Assembly (NCBI GenBank): GCA_963846585.1
Contig: CAWJWO010000018.1
Coordinates: forward strand, 1 to 64,000
DNA length: 64,000 bases
Source of the DNA: JAAUTT01 sp963846585
GTDB lineage: Bacteria; Bacteroidota; Bacteroidia; Bacteroidales; JAAUTT01
Reading direction: 5' to 3'
A model generated the notes under the pieces. The model did no database searches. It was not told the origin of the DNA and saw only the letters and a list, made by a program, of their open reading frames with translations. The position numbers were made by a program, and so were the translations under genes. Shown here in pieces: positions 8,444 to 17,715 of this stretch. Every line of letters begins with the position of its first letter. Position 1 is the first letter of the stretch.

Positions 8444-9697
8444 CTATAAATAACCATCATATTTTTTACACACTTTTTCCTGAAAAACACCAAAAAACCT
8501 TTCTACATAAGAATTATCACGTGGATCATATATCTTTCGCCAGTTGCATCCCCATGTTTTAGCTAAAGCCTGAATACGTATTAAATCATCAGTTTTAAAT
8601 GCAGAAGATTTATCCGACAAAATTTCTCTGGGTAAAATATTTGTTTCCTTGCAGGCTGAAGCCAATGCTTTAAATACCATTTTTGAATTTTCACTGACTG
8701 CACATGAATATCCAATGATTTTCCTATTAAATGCTTCCATTACAACAAAATAGGTTAAGAAATTATACTTACTCTTTTCATTCATATATGCAAACTGAAA
8801 CCTTGTTCCATCCATAACCCATAACATACCTTCAGTCGATGGAGCATCAAAATGACTGTACGGTAAAATATTATTTTCAACGTACTTCAACCCATGCCGG
8901 ATAAGTGCGCTTTCATTCTTAACATAATCTTGTGATATTACGTTATAAATTGATGAAATTGAGATAGTCTTTCGGTTTGTCCTGATTAAATACTCATTAG
9001 TTTTTCCCAATACTGTCTGAGCATTTGGTTTTTTACCATCATCGTAATTTCTTAATATTTCATAAATAACATCTTCTTCCTTTTTTAAGTTATTACTTGG
9101 TAATTTTGTCAGCCCATGAATTAAAACTTTTTCAATTGATCCTTCTTTTTTGATTCTATTAATTTTATTACAGAAAGAATTATAATTTTCTGATTGAAAT
9201 ACTAAACCCGAATAACGACAATAGGCATCAAATAAGGTCTTTAATGTATAACCGGTTTTGTGAAATTCAATAATCTTGCTTAATAGAACATGGGTTTTGC
9301 AAAACATTTCAAGTTTTTCACCTAATAAGAATTCATTTTCATAAATATCTTTTATGTCATGCCAATTATTATACTCAAAATCTAATACTTGTACCAAAAC
9401 TTTTAATATTTTTACTTTGCTTCTCAATTTAAGTTTTTGATTTATATAATTTGATATCGTCCGTAATTCTGAAATTTCTGGTAATTTATATTCCTTAATA
9501 AAGGAATATGGAATAGATTCATAAGCAATTATTTTATTTTTCCTGTTGCTTGGAAGGGAGCTTGTATGCCATTTCTTGTCATGCATTCTTTTTGGTGAAG
9601 TATTTTTATAAATTATATCTTTACTTACACCGCGATTTTCTAGAAAATCATAGGTTACGTATGGGGAATCCCCATAAAAGAAAATTTCCTGTTTCAT
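8444..9697 (-). pseudogene. Mu-type DDE transposase, C-terminally truncated
   Basis: A 417-residue rve-type integrase core protein. The N-terminus (IFFYGDSPYVTYDFLENRGVS) resembles the long Bacteroidota transposases of the phage Mu/Tn7 TnsB kind. All three catalytic residues are visible: Asp in WVMDGTRFQF, Asp in ILSDKSSAF, and Glu in DNSYVERFFGVFQEK. These proteins usually run to about 650-700 residues with a C-terminal beta-barrel domain, but this one stops shortly after the catalytic Glu (CKKYDGYL). It is probably a dead remnant. No partner ATPase gene or element ends were recognised. Confidence 0.75.
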
Positions 9698-10190
9698 AGT
9701 TGTATAGATTTAAAATTAATGGATTATTTACCCTAAATAGAGTTAATGACTGAATATATGATTATTACAAATTTATTTTGATAATAATAGATATCCAAAT
9801 AATTCCTAATTAATTTTAAATCAACTCAAAATAAATATTTCTTTTAAAATCAAAAGTTAACCTATAGTGGAACTAAACTAATGTCATATAATGGCAGGAA
9901 TTTTAATGGTTTATTGGTAAAATTTGGCAGTTTCAATTACAAATTTCATTATCAGGTGTACAGGAATTGGGCTTTAATGTTACTTCAAATATCTATATAT
10001 GTTAATATTACCTGATAAACTATTTCACATTTTAACTTATAAATATTTTAATTTAGGTAATTTATCACTTTTTAACTTGAAAATCACTGCAATAAAAAAT
10101 AAGTTTAATTTATTAATTTAATGCTTATTGAGGTAAGATGGCACTTAATTTAAAATCACTTTTCTACTTGTGGGATATACCTGTGAAAAA
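9698..10190. other. AT-rich intergenic region, no gene seen
   Basis: About 490 bases upstream of the truncated transposase gene and downstream of the GAPDH frame. Very AT-rich with short direct AT repeats. No reading frame, terminator or promoter was recognised. It is the right border of the transposon-rich first 10 kb. Confidence 0.45.
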
Positions 10191-10428
10191 TCATTTCAAA
10201 TTGGATTTTAGCCCTGTAGGGGCAATAGCAATTAAAGTCATTGTTATACAAAATTTTGTGCATTTCATTCTCACCTCCGGCGAAGTAACCTTCCAAATAA
10301 CATAATTTTTTATTTGTCCCTTTTTGCCAATTAATGCTATTGATTCATTTAATTGCGTGTGTGTAAGCCCTGCATTATCCAATTGAAAGGTAAACCTGTC
10401 AATACCCTGCTTATTTACTGACTGTGAC
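10191..10428 (-). other. Possible gene fragment downstream of GAPDH
   Basis: After the GAPDH stop a second minus-strand frame is open to 10191, reading GIDRFTFQLDNAGLTHTQL and KGQIKNYVIWKVTSPEV. This looks like protein sequence, but no family was recognised and no start codon precedes it outside the GAPDH gene. The in-frame ATG at 10496 lies inside GAPDH. It is most likely the relic of a deleted neighbour, or chance. Confidence 0.25.
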
Positions 10429-11430
10429 TTAAATCCTATCTGCAATGTATGCTGCAACTTCCGCCAGCCTGTTGCTAAAGCCCCATTCATTATCATACCA
10501 GGAAGCTACGGAAAGAAGTCCTTCCTGTTTTACGGTAAGCTTCATGTCCATGAGCGATGAATGTATATCTCCTACGATCCTTGCTGAAGTCCATTCGTCT
10601 TCCAGAACATCCATTATACCCAGAAGTTCTCCCCTGGCAGCTTTTCTAAATGCTTCATTAACTTCTTCTGCAGTGCATGCCTTTGTTGTGATAAGGTTAA
10701 GTTCTGCAATGCTTCCTGTCCTGGTCGGAACCCGATATGCTTTCCCTGTAACTTTGAGATCGCTCCAAATAAACTTTAAGGCTTTCGCAGCGCCTGAAGA
10801 CGAGGGAATAATATTTTCCGCTGCTGCCCAGGAGTCGCGCCGGTCGGACATAGGTTGGTCAGTTAAAGAATTTGAATTGGTATATGAATGTACGGTGGTA
10901 AATAAGCCATACTCGATGCCAAACGCCTCCTTAATAACCTTGATAGGTGCTGCCAGTGCATTCGTGGTGCAGCTACCCATACTCACAATATAATGTCTTT
11001 GAGTGTCAAAATTATCTAAATTGATTCCCTTGAGCAGCACGGCATCACAATCGTCCAGCGTTTTGCCGGGCGCACTGACTAAAACATACTTCGCTCCGTG
11101 GTCCAAATGAGCCCGGGCGCCTTCACGCCTGGTGGCCCGGCCCGAACAGTCAACTACCAGTTCGACACCCAATTTCCCCCAGTTCGGAATGCCATCTACA
11201 GAGTTCACATAGGAGATTTCATGTTTATCCAGCACAAACCCCTTATCGTTGGTGCTCACAGACCCATGCCAGCGGCCATAGTTAGTGTCAACGCTGAACA
11301 ATGCTGAAAGCGTTTTTACATCTTTTATATCTGCAACAGCTGACGGCACGAAAAGGTTACGGTCCAGGCTGATACGCAAAAATTGGCGGCCAATCCGGCC
11401 AAAGCCATAAACTGCAATTTTTTTAATAAT
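10429..11430 (-). CDS. gap: Glyceraldehyde-3-phosphate dehydrogenase, start codon not ATG
   Basis: NAD-dependent GAPDH of glycolysis/gluconeogenesis. Visible are the Rossmann motif AVYGFGRIGRQFLRIS, the Asp of the NAD-type loop (ADIKDV), the catalytic Cys in GSCTTNALAAP, the catalytic His region TTVHSYTNSN, and the C-terminal ASWYDNEWGFSNR. The full protein needs codons upstream of the first ATG (11379), because that ATG lies after the glycine-rich loop. The frame is open back to a stop at 11457-11455 but offers only ATT or ATA codons. ATT at 11430 or 11427 sits where ATG is expected (IKKIAVYG) and gives about 333 residues, the family length. Either a rare AUU start is used or the start codon was lost. 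The Asn usually before GFGRIGR is Tyr here. Confidence 0.8.
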   Translation of the reverse strand: MIKKIAVYGFGRIGRQFLRISLDRNLFVPSAVADIKDVKTLSALFSVDTNYGRWHGSVSTNDKGFVLDKHEISYVNSVDGIPNWGKLGVELVVDCSGRATRREGARAHLDHGAKYVLVSAPGKTLDDCDAVLLKGINLDNFDTQRHYIVSMGSCTTNALAAPIKVIKEAFGIEYGLFTTVHSYTNSNSLTDQPMSDRRDSWAAAENIIPSSSGAAKALKFIWSDLKVTGKAYRVPTRTGSIAELNLITTKACTAEEVNEAFRKAARGELLGIMDVLEDEWTSARIVGDIHSSLMDMKLTVKQEGLLSVASWYDNEWGFSNRLAEVAAYIADRI

Positions 11431-11645
11431 TGATTTTATTAATAAATGAATTAATTAAGGCCTGAATTACCTAATTTTCTATATTCCATATTTTTATATT
11501 TAATTTTATAAACATTCAAGCTCACTTTTTTGTTTGGTGGATTGGAAGAAAAAATGGACTACCATAAACAATTCCTATAAAACTCACGTTAAAGATTCAT
11601 TTGCGTTAAAGTTTAATTTCTTAGTTCGGGTTAAATAATCGTAGA

Positions 11646-12176
11646 ATGGATATAAAAAACATTAAAACAGAACGTTTGTGTGGCGAAGCAATGAACCCTT
11701 CGCATTTGTCATATTGGATTGATATGGGGGTCAACGTAGATTTGACGCGCACTCTTGGAGGGCCCTGGGACGAAAAGAAGGCGTTGGAAAAACTCCAATA
11801 CAACATCAACCATTGGAATACTTATGGGTATGGTCAATGGTTCTTTTTTAATAATGACACCCATGAGTTGATTGGTCGCTGCGGTATCCGCAATATGAAA
11901 GTAGATGGGAACATGGAAGTCGAACTTGGTTACTCAGTATTGCCACAGCATTGGAAAAAAGGATATGCTACCGAAATGGGTACCAATGTATTAGAAATTG
12001 GATTTCTAATTCTGAACATAACTAATATCGTGGCATTTACCATTACCAACAACATAGCCTCTGAAAAAACCATGCAGAAACTGGGCTTTGTATATGAAAA
12101 AAAAATAGTACATGAATCCCAGGAACATGTGTTATACAGGTTGATGAATAATAAACATGTCATTATAAAAACCTAA
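11646..12176 (+). CDS. GNAT N-acetyltransferase, RimJ/RimL-like
   Basis: A 176-residue acetyl-CoA-dependent acetyltransferase. The fold signatures are ERLCGEAMNPSHL at the N-terminus, ELIGRCGIRNM (beta4), ELGYSVLPQHWKKGYATEMG, which is the acetyl-CoA pyrophosphate loop with KKGYA, and TITNNIASEKTMQKLGFVYEK (beta6 region). The length and motif order fit the Acetyltransf_3 subgroup, which modifies protein N-termini or small molecules; the substrate cannot be read from sequence. It stands alone, divergent from the GAPDH frame. Confidence 0.85.
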   Translation: MDIKNIKTERLCGEAMNPSHLSYWIDMGVNVDLTRTLGGPWDEKKALEKLQYNINHWNTYGYGQWFFFNNDTHELIGRCGIRNMKVDGNMEVELGYSVLPQHWKKGYATEMGTNVLEIGFLILNITNIVAFTITNNIASEKTMQKLGFVYEKKIVHESQEHVLYRLMNNKHVIIKT

Positions 12177-12339
12177 TCTTAAATCGGACTTAAGTTAGGT
12201 GCATGTTTTTTAAATAATTAATAATATTGCTATTTTTGAGATTCCTCCCTTCGGTACCAATGACAGTCGGTTTGGGAATAGAAGAGGAGAAAATTTAATT
12301 TTCATTGCCTCCTGCCCAATTGAGTGGTTCAAAAAAAAA

Positions 12340-12905
12340 TCATTTTTCGAACATATATCCAATTGATATACTGGATGAATGGTTTGTTTGTGACATGCCA
12401 CTTGTTTCTCCTGCGAGCATATTAGTTAAACCAAAAGTATAATTATAACAAACAAATACATTTCCAATCTGGATACCTCCGCCAATTCCTAAACCAAAAT
12501 CTAGAGAATTATAATCTCCAGTACCACTGCCAAACGTAACATTTGAGTTTTGCGATGATAAACTCCCACTATATACATCCTTCCCACTTAAACCTATACT
12601 TAAATGTGGACCAGCATTTAAGAAGCCCTTTAAATTTCCATTTCCAATCCAGTAAACTAAATTTACCGGAATCTCTAAATAATTTAATGTTTCAGTAGAA
12701 GTTATCTGAGTTCCATAATATGCGGATGAACTTAAGTATCCTCCTTTTTGTGTAAAGACTTATCCTGGTTGAATGGAAAACATACCTAAACCAAAATTTA
12801 AAATGATACCCGCATTGAAACCAGTGGAATGAACGGCACCCGGTTATTATATATTCATTATAAAAGTTGTTTAGATTACTGGAAAAATCGGATGCATTGA
12901 TCACT
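12340..12905 (-). pseudogene. PorT-type outer-membrane beta-barrel gene, decayed
   Basis: Stitched across two lesions the minus strand encodes a typical PorT/OMP_b-brl_2 barrel: NASDFSSNLNNFYNEYI, then FNAGIILNFGLGMFSIQPG, VFTQKGGYLSSSAYYGTQI, LNYLEIPVNLVYW, NAGPHLSIGLSG, and a final SISIGYMFEK ending in an aromatic strand. A frameshift lies at about 12840-12846. An in-frame TAA at 12762-12760 sits where PG(L)VFTQKGG is expected. The signal peptide is missing. Homologues are about 200-270 residues. It is clearly inactive as sequenced. An intact member of the same family lies at 48301-49110. Confidence 0.8.
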
Positions 12906-13035
12906 TAAAAACCGAAGTAAATTGATCAGCCACAATTCTTATTGGAATACTTGTCCTTCCTGCCGGCGATTCATCGTCAATCAAAAATGGCATAAAATGG
13001 TCAAGAAGTCCGATTTTACAAGCTAATGAAAGGTT
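12901..13035 (-). other. In-frame remnant between receptor gene and PorT pseudogene
   Basis: Directly after the TonB receptor stop codon the same minus-strand frame is open for about 45 codons and reads KIGLLDHFMPFLIDDESPAG, RTSIPIRIVADQFTSVF, then TGA. The composition looks like the C-terminus of a real protein, but no family was recognised and there is no room for a start. It is probably a remnant left by deletion. Confidence 0.3.
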
Positions 13036-15153
13036 TCAGCTTTTTCCAAATGCCCAGATAAGATTAATATAAACGGTTCTTCCCGGTCCCGGTTCATAAT
13101 ATTTGGCTTGCACCGCGTTGACAGTTACAGCTGTAATGTATTTAACATCAAATACATTTGATAATCCTGTTAAAAGCCTGAAAGTATTAATCCATTTATG
13201 ACCAAAACACAGGTCTTCATGACCTATACTAAAATCAGTAAGTAAATATGGATTTGTTTTGGCTGAGTTGGCATCATTTGCATAAACTGTTCCAAAACTT
13301 TGAAAAATGGCAGAACAATACCAGCCTTGCCGTGAGTGAAATCTCAATTCAGCCACACTTCTGATTTGATTAATTCCGGGAATCTCATTGCCGTTATAAT
13401 TGATTCCTCCTGCATTATATTTGGTATAAATTGCATTAATATAAGATGTACTCCATGTTAGGGTTAATAAATGCAATGGCGTTAATCCGATTGCTATTTC
13501 TAAACCACGATGTACTGTTGAACCTGCATTCCGGTAAAAATCCTGTCCGGGAGCAGAAGGAACCTGGTAAGGGACCAATTCATCCTTAGTATTAATAAGA
13601 TATCCGGTAAAGTCATAATTTAAAATGGATTTAATTTTACCCCGCATCCCAGCTTCAAATTCCACCGCATGTGAAGGGTTTAAATTGGGATTGAATCCTC
13701 CGGCATGATCCGGCTGATTTGCAAGTTCAGTGGATGTTGGAGTTTCAAATGAAGTAGAGACATTTATAAAACAATTCAAAACCTTTGCCACCCGATATAC
13801 CAATCCTCCCGCCGGACTTAAACGATCCATTGTCCGGCCGCCTGAATTCCCGGAATTTAAGGTATCCTTAAGCCAGTCAGTTACTCCAAAATAGGTGGCG
13901 TCAAATCGCATACTACCCTGAATATCTATATCTTTAGACACAGGAACCAATGTTTGAATATAAACTCCTGTACCTGTTATTTGCTCATCCTGATTGAGAA
14001 TGACCATGCCCTGATCTCCTGCATTGTTCATATAGTTTATCCGGTGATTCAATCTAAAAGCCAGTTCCGCACCTGTGCTCCAGGGAATAAGAATGCCTCC
14101 TACTCTCGTTTTGAATCCATAGATAAAATCCATTCCTCCTGAGTTTTGAGGCAGTACAACTATCTTTCCAATGATAGGGTTATCTACTGACCTGACCACA
14201 TCATACATTGTTAATCTAAAAAAAGAAAAATCCTTACACTGATGTTTCCAGACAACAGATACCTGACCCTGATAACCTGATTGTCCGGCAGCATTGGATA
14301 CGCTGGAGGAATCTGCCATGCCGGGGTTCTGAATGCTTTCCTGGAAAGTGAGCGCTCCGGGATTAAGAGCTGAGAAATGAACATACCCTGCCAAAATCTG
14401 CAAATCATCTGATAATGATAAAGCAGAAGTCAATTTCAAATAGCCCCTGTAATAGGTTGCTGAAGCATGATCACGGAATCCTGTATATTGAAAATTTGTC
14501 ATGTTTCCTATAACATGTATATCCCCCAGCCTTCCCCCAATAGAACCATTCCATCGGATTAATCCATTGGATCCTATCGTAGAGGATACAGAGGAAAAGG
14601 CAATATCCGGATTAACAGGAAAGCTATGAAGAAATAATACTCCACCTGAGGCATTTCCATATAATGAGGAACCTGGCCCTTTCAACAACTCAACATAGGA
14701 GATGTCCTGCAGATCGATCATTTCAAGATTACTTTGGCCATCTGCAAAAGTTACAGGTACACCATCTTCAACAATTCTGACCCCACGAACCCCAAATTGG
14801 GTCCGTGCACCAAACCCCCTGTTGGTAATCCTGTCTCCTACAGCGAAGTTGTAACGAGCATCCACTTCAAGTCCGCCTGGCAATCCTGAAATGTTTTCTG
14901 CAAGGCTTAATCCCTGTGTATTAACCCGTGCCTGCTGTATAGAAACCCCATACGGAACCGTGGATATATTCATAGGTGTGCGGAGAGCAGAAATCATTAC
15001 CTCGGAAAGCTGAACCTGGTGTAAAGTATCAATACTCTGAATTTGTTTCAAAGTATCAGTACCCGGAACCTGTCCTTTCGCAGGATTTAATATTCCGGTC
15101 ACTAATAACATCCAAAATAAGCAACATGAATGAAAATTCGATTTGTTCATCAC
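13036..15153 (-). CDS. TonB-dependent outer-membrane receptor (siderophore/vitamin type)
   Basis: A 705-residue TonB receptor with a signal peptide (MNKSNFHSCCLFWMLLVTG, cleavage near GQV). There is no CarbopepD domain. A TonB-box-like LSEVMISALRTP comes first, then plug motifs (ISGLPGGLEVDAR, RGFGARTQFGVRGVRIVEDG, VELLKGPGSSLYGNASGGVLF). The barrel carries late-strand signatures (NAGSTVHRGLEIAIGLTPL, NVFDVKYITAVTVNA) and ends at IWAFGKS. This layout fits FecA/OprC-like transporters of iron chelates or copper rather than SusC. No SusD or ABC partner is adjacent. The propeller and GH105 genes upstream on the same strand may be independent. Confidence 0.87.
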   Translation of the reverse strand: MMNKSNFHSCCLFWMLLVTGILNPAKGQVPGTDTLKQIQSIDTLHQVQLSEVMISALRTPMNISTVPYGVSIQQARVNTQGLSLAENISGLPGGLEVDARYNFAVGDRITNRGFGARTQFGVRGVRIVEDGVPVTFADGQSNLEMIDLQDISYVELLKGPGSSLYGNASGGVLFLHSFPVNPDIAFSSVSSTIGSNGLIRWNGSIGGRLGDIHVIGNMTNFQYTGFRDHASATYYRGYLKLTSALSLSDDLQILAGYVHFSALNPGALTFQESIQNPGMADSSSVSNAAGQSGYQGQVSVVWKHQCKDFSFFRLTMYDVVRSVDNPIIGKIVVLPQNSGGMDFIYGFKTRVGGILIPWSTGAELAFRLNHRINYMNNAGDQGMVILNQDEQITGTGVYIQTLVPVSKDIDIQGSMRFDATYFGVTDWLKDTLNSGNSGGRTMDRLSPAGGLVYRVAKVLNCFINVSTSFETPTSTELANQPDHAGGFNPNLNPSHAVEFEAGMRGKIKSILNYDFTGYLINTKDELVPYQVPSAPGQDFYRNAGSTVHRGLEIAIGLTPLHLLTLTWSTSYINAIYTKYNAGGINYNGNEIPGINQIRSVAELRFHSRQGWYCSAIFQSFGTVYANDANSAKTNPYLLTDFSIGHEDLCFGHKWINTFRLLTGLSNVFDVKYITAVTVNAVQAKYYEPGPGRTVYINLIWAFGKS

Positions 15154-15206
15154 CCGCCACGTTTTGTTAACCTGCTATCATTATGTTCCGTTGAAATCTT
15201 ATTTTA

Positions 15207-16133
15207 TCAGTGTAATATACCGGCCCCGGCAGCATCAGGTATGTTTAATATTTGAATGCTGCTGATAGTCTTAAACTGAATGGTATCCGAAAATGTCCAT
15301 ACTACTTTTTTATCAGGGGTTACCTCAAACACATGCGGAGCCTTACCATAATTATTATGACCAAGCCAATTGGTCATTATTATATTCCCATTAGGCAAAC
15401 GCTCCATGCCACTCATAAATTTCAAATAATCTGCAGAAAGATCGGCATTTGAAAACTCCCAAACTACTTTTCCGGCAGAATCCAATTCAATAACTTTTGC
15501 ATTTTTTAACATATCGGCGCATGAAATCAATGTGTTACCATTTGGCAGTCTTATAACACTGTGCGGACCTCCCGGAGCCTTATAATCTGCAATTAATTTG
15601 CCTTCTGCATCGTATTCTTTTACAACCTGATTGCCATAATGGGCCACCAGGTAATGCCCATTTGAAAGCTTGCGGGCATTTCGCATAAATGTGTGTCCTC
15701 CTTCGGCATTACTATCCAGTAAATTTATCGATTTCAAAATATCACCTTCGGGCGAAACTTCCAGTAATCTGCCCCTGTTACATTCGCCAATAAAAGTATT
15801 GCCATTTTGCAAACGCTGGCATGCAAATATCTCCCCCGTTGATTTATATTCGAATACTATTTTTTTATTTCTTGTAACTTCTTTAACTGTATTTCCATCA
15901 TTGAACAAAATATTTCCATTGTTTAGCATCCATACATCGTTGCTGTTTTTAGCCGGATATTCCCAAATAATTTTGCCTGAGGTGTCAACTATACAAACTT
16001 TTCCACCACTGTAATCGGAACACAGGAATGAATATTTATTGTCATTTTTAAATTGTGTATTTAATTTACTTTGTTGTCCAAAGCCCAATTTACTGAAGAA
16101 TAAAAAAAATACTAATGCAATAACCAATTTCAT
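15207..16133 (-). CDS. Secreted beta-propeller protein (PQQ/arylsulfotransferase-like repeats)
   Basis: A 308-residue exported protein with signal peptide MKLVIALVFFLFFSKLGFGQ. The body is a run of propeller blades each carrying an NGN-type turn: MLNNGNILFN, RLQNGNTFIGE, KLSNGHYLVAH, RLPNGNTLISC, RLPNGNIIMTNW. Partner strands of the type KVVWEF/KIIWEY lie between them. Such proteins often accompany polysaccharide-degrading genes, and a GH105 hydrolase gene lies 66 bases upstream on the same strand, probably co-transcribed. A sugar- or glycan-binding role is plausible; catalytic activity cannot be inferred. Confidence 0.75.
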   Translation of the reverse strand: MKLVIALVFFLFFSKLGFGQQSKLNTQFKNDNKYSFLCSDYSGGKVCIVDTSGKIIWEYPAKNSNDVWMLNNGNILFNDGNTVKEVTRNKKIVFEYKSTGEIFACQRLQNGNTFIGECNRGRLLEVSPEGDILKSINLLDSNAEGGHTFMRNARKLSNGHYLVAHYGNQVVKEYDAEGKLIADYKAPGGPHSVIRLPNGNTLISCADMLKNAKVIELDSAGKVVWEFSNADLSADYLKFMSGMERLPNGNIIMTNWLGHNNYGKAPHVFEVTPDKKVVWTFSDTIQFKTISSIQILNIPDAAGAGILH

Positions 16134-16199
16134 TGTATTGTAAATAATATTTTAAACCCTTGACCAGTATGCAAATTGATTCTATAATATCTTTTAAAT

Positions 16200-17261
16200 T
16201 CAGGGATTTATATAATCCCTGTAAGCCGATTCCATTAAAATGAAAAACGCCTGGCCTTCTGTTGCCGTGCCTGACTTGTTAAAGTAAGGTGCACCACAAA
16301 CTCCCTGTACTAATCCATATTCATCGACCTTTTTATGAACAGCATTCCGCATTTTATCAGCATATTTAATATACGAGACATCCAACCAACCACCCTTTAC
16401 TCCTCTGTAAATTGCGTAACTGTACATTTGCGCCGAATTGGTTTCGACAAATGAAGCAGGGTCATTCAAAATATCATGAAAAAGCCCTTCTTCGCATTCA
16501 AATTTAATGGCCCCATCTATTATCTCTTTTACATAGCCGGCCAATAATGCTTTTTCTTTTTTCATGGTATCAGGCAAGTTTTTAATTACCCTGGTAATTC
16601 CTGCTGCGGCCCAACCATTGCCAACTCCCCATAATAATTTACGCTTAAAGGAATGTGTATCATCATCCCAGATATGAAAATAAAGTTTTGTTTCAGGATC
16701 CTGTAATATTCTCCGGTATCCGTTAATTTGAAGCAACGCATCTTTATATTGCCCGCAAACTGCCAAATAAGGTGGGGCCATATAACAAGCATCGACCCAG
16801 ATACGATTTTCTATACAGTTATGGAAAATTATACCATCGCGATTACGCGGGGCTTTATACATCAAATACCCAAGCATATTTTCGGCTGCTTTTTTCAATC
16901 TCTCGTCTTTGGTAGCTTTAGCTGCATATAATAAAGGTTCGCCATTTGAAGCAGGGTCGGTAACAGCTATATTACCTTCATTCAAAGCCAGCCGACCGTC
17001 CTTCAGCTGGTTTACAACCGCATCTTTTGCCAATAGTATTACATTGTCGTAATCTCCCCATTCAAGCAGAGCCTGTGAGGCTACACCTTGTTCCCAGGCA
17101 CGCCTTTCCATTGCAAGCATTGCTCTTTTAACCTTTTCAGTAAGAATTGAATCACCAATATTATATGTTTTTGCTGCAAATGAATTATAACAAAACTGAG
17201 TAAGCAATAATATTATCACCAACTTTAATGTCACCGGTTTTTTAAAAGTAATACTTATCAT
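16200..17261 (-). CDS. GH105 unsaturated rhamnogalacturonyl hydrolase-like protein
   Basis: A 353-residue family 88/105 (alpha/alpha)6-barrel glycosidase. In the family it removes the unsaturated uronic acid left at the non-reducing end by polysaccharide lyases, via hydration of the vinyl ether. Visible are a signal peptide (about residues 10-30, ending NSFAA), RAWEQGVASQALLEWGDY, the catalytic Asp at about residue 157 in ENRIWVDACYMAPPYLA, and LLWGVGNGWAAAGITRV. The C-terminus has GVCGAPYFNKSGTATEGQAFFILME. Length fits YteR-like enzymes. It probably forms an operon with the propeller gene. The substrate could be rhamnogalacturonan, ulvan or another lyase product. Confidence 0.88.
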   Translation of the reverse strand: MISITFKKPVTLKLVIILLLTQFCYNSFAAKTYNIGDSILTEKVKRAMLAMERRAWEQGVASQALLEWGDYDNVILLAKDAVVNQLKDGRLALNEGNIAVTDPASNGEPLLYAAKATKDERLKKAAENMLGYLMYKAPRNRDGIIFHNCIENRIWVDACYMAPPYLAVCGQYKDALLQINGYRRILQDPETKLYFHIWDDDTHSFKRKLLWGVGNGWAAAGITRVIKNLPDTMKKEKALLAGYVKEIIDGAIKFECEEGLFHDILNDPASFVETNSAQMYSYAIYRGVKGGWLDVSYIKYADKMRNAVHKKVDEYGLVQGVCGAPYFNKSGTATEGQAFFILMESAYRDYINP

Positions 17262-17317
17262 AAATTAAATTAAAAAGTCCTTATAAAATTTATAAGAACT
17301 TTGTGAGTATTAAATAA

Positions 17318-17587
17318 TTAATTTTCAATACTTTCTATTTTTGAACTATGTCTGATATAACTTTTATAATCTAATTCTTCATATTTTAAATAACAATAAA
17401 GTGTTGTTTTTGAAATATTAAGGTCATTACAAATAATTTTAACAGGGGTGCCGAATTGATAAAGTTTCTTAGCATTAACTGCTTTGATTAAATTATAGTT
17501 TAAATTATGTTTATTCATTTTTCTAATTTGTAACCTTTTTCCTGTATTGCTTGTTTTTGATTTATGAATAATAATATTTGTTTTCAT
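17318..17587 (-). CDS. Small helix-turn-helix protein
   Basis: An 89-residue basic protein (ATG at 17587) whose central part, LNYNLIKAVNAKKLYQFGTPVKIICNDLNISKTTLYCYLK, reads as a resolvase/Hin-type helix-turn-helix: a trihelical unit with a recognition helix ISKTTLYCYL. There is no effector or catalytic domain. It could be a small transcription regulator or a relic of a recombinase. It stands between GH105 and DUF5996 with no obvious partner. Confidence 0.6.
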   Translation of the reverse strand: MKTNIIIHKSKTSNTGKRLQIRKMNKHNLNYNLIKAVNAKKLYQFGTPVKIICNDLNISKTTLYCYLKYEELDYKSYIRHSSKIESIEN

Positions 17588-17715
17588 AATATAAATATTT
17601 AAAGTCAATCTAAAGGTACAATGAAAATTATAAGTATTATATTAAAAATAACCGTATAGGTATAAATTTTTTATAAAGATTTTATTAAACTCCAATTATT
17701 AAATTAAATTATGCA

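Noticed and set aside
10445..10993. 182-codon plus-strand frame
   Set aside because: It is antisense to GAPDH, which has clear catalytic motifs.
10429..11379. GAPDH starting at the first ATG (11379)
   Set aside because: This start would remove the NAD-binding GFGRIG loop, whose codons are intact upstream in the same frame.
13036..15153. SusC assignment for the second TonB receptor
   Set aside because: It lacks the CarbopepD N-terminal domain and a SusD neighbour.
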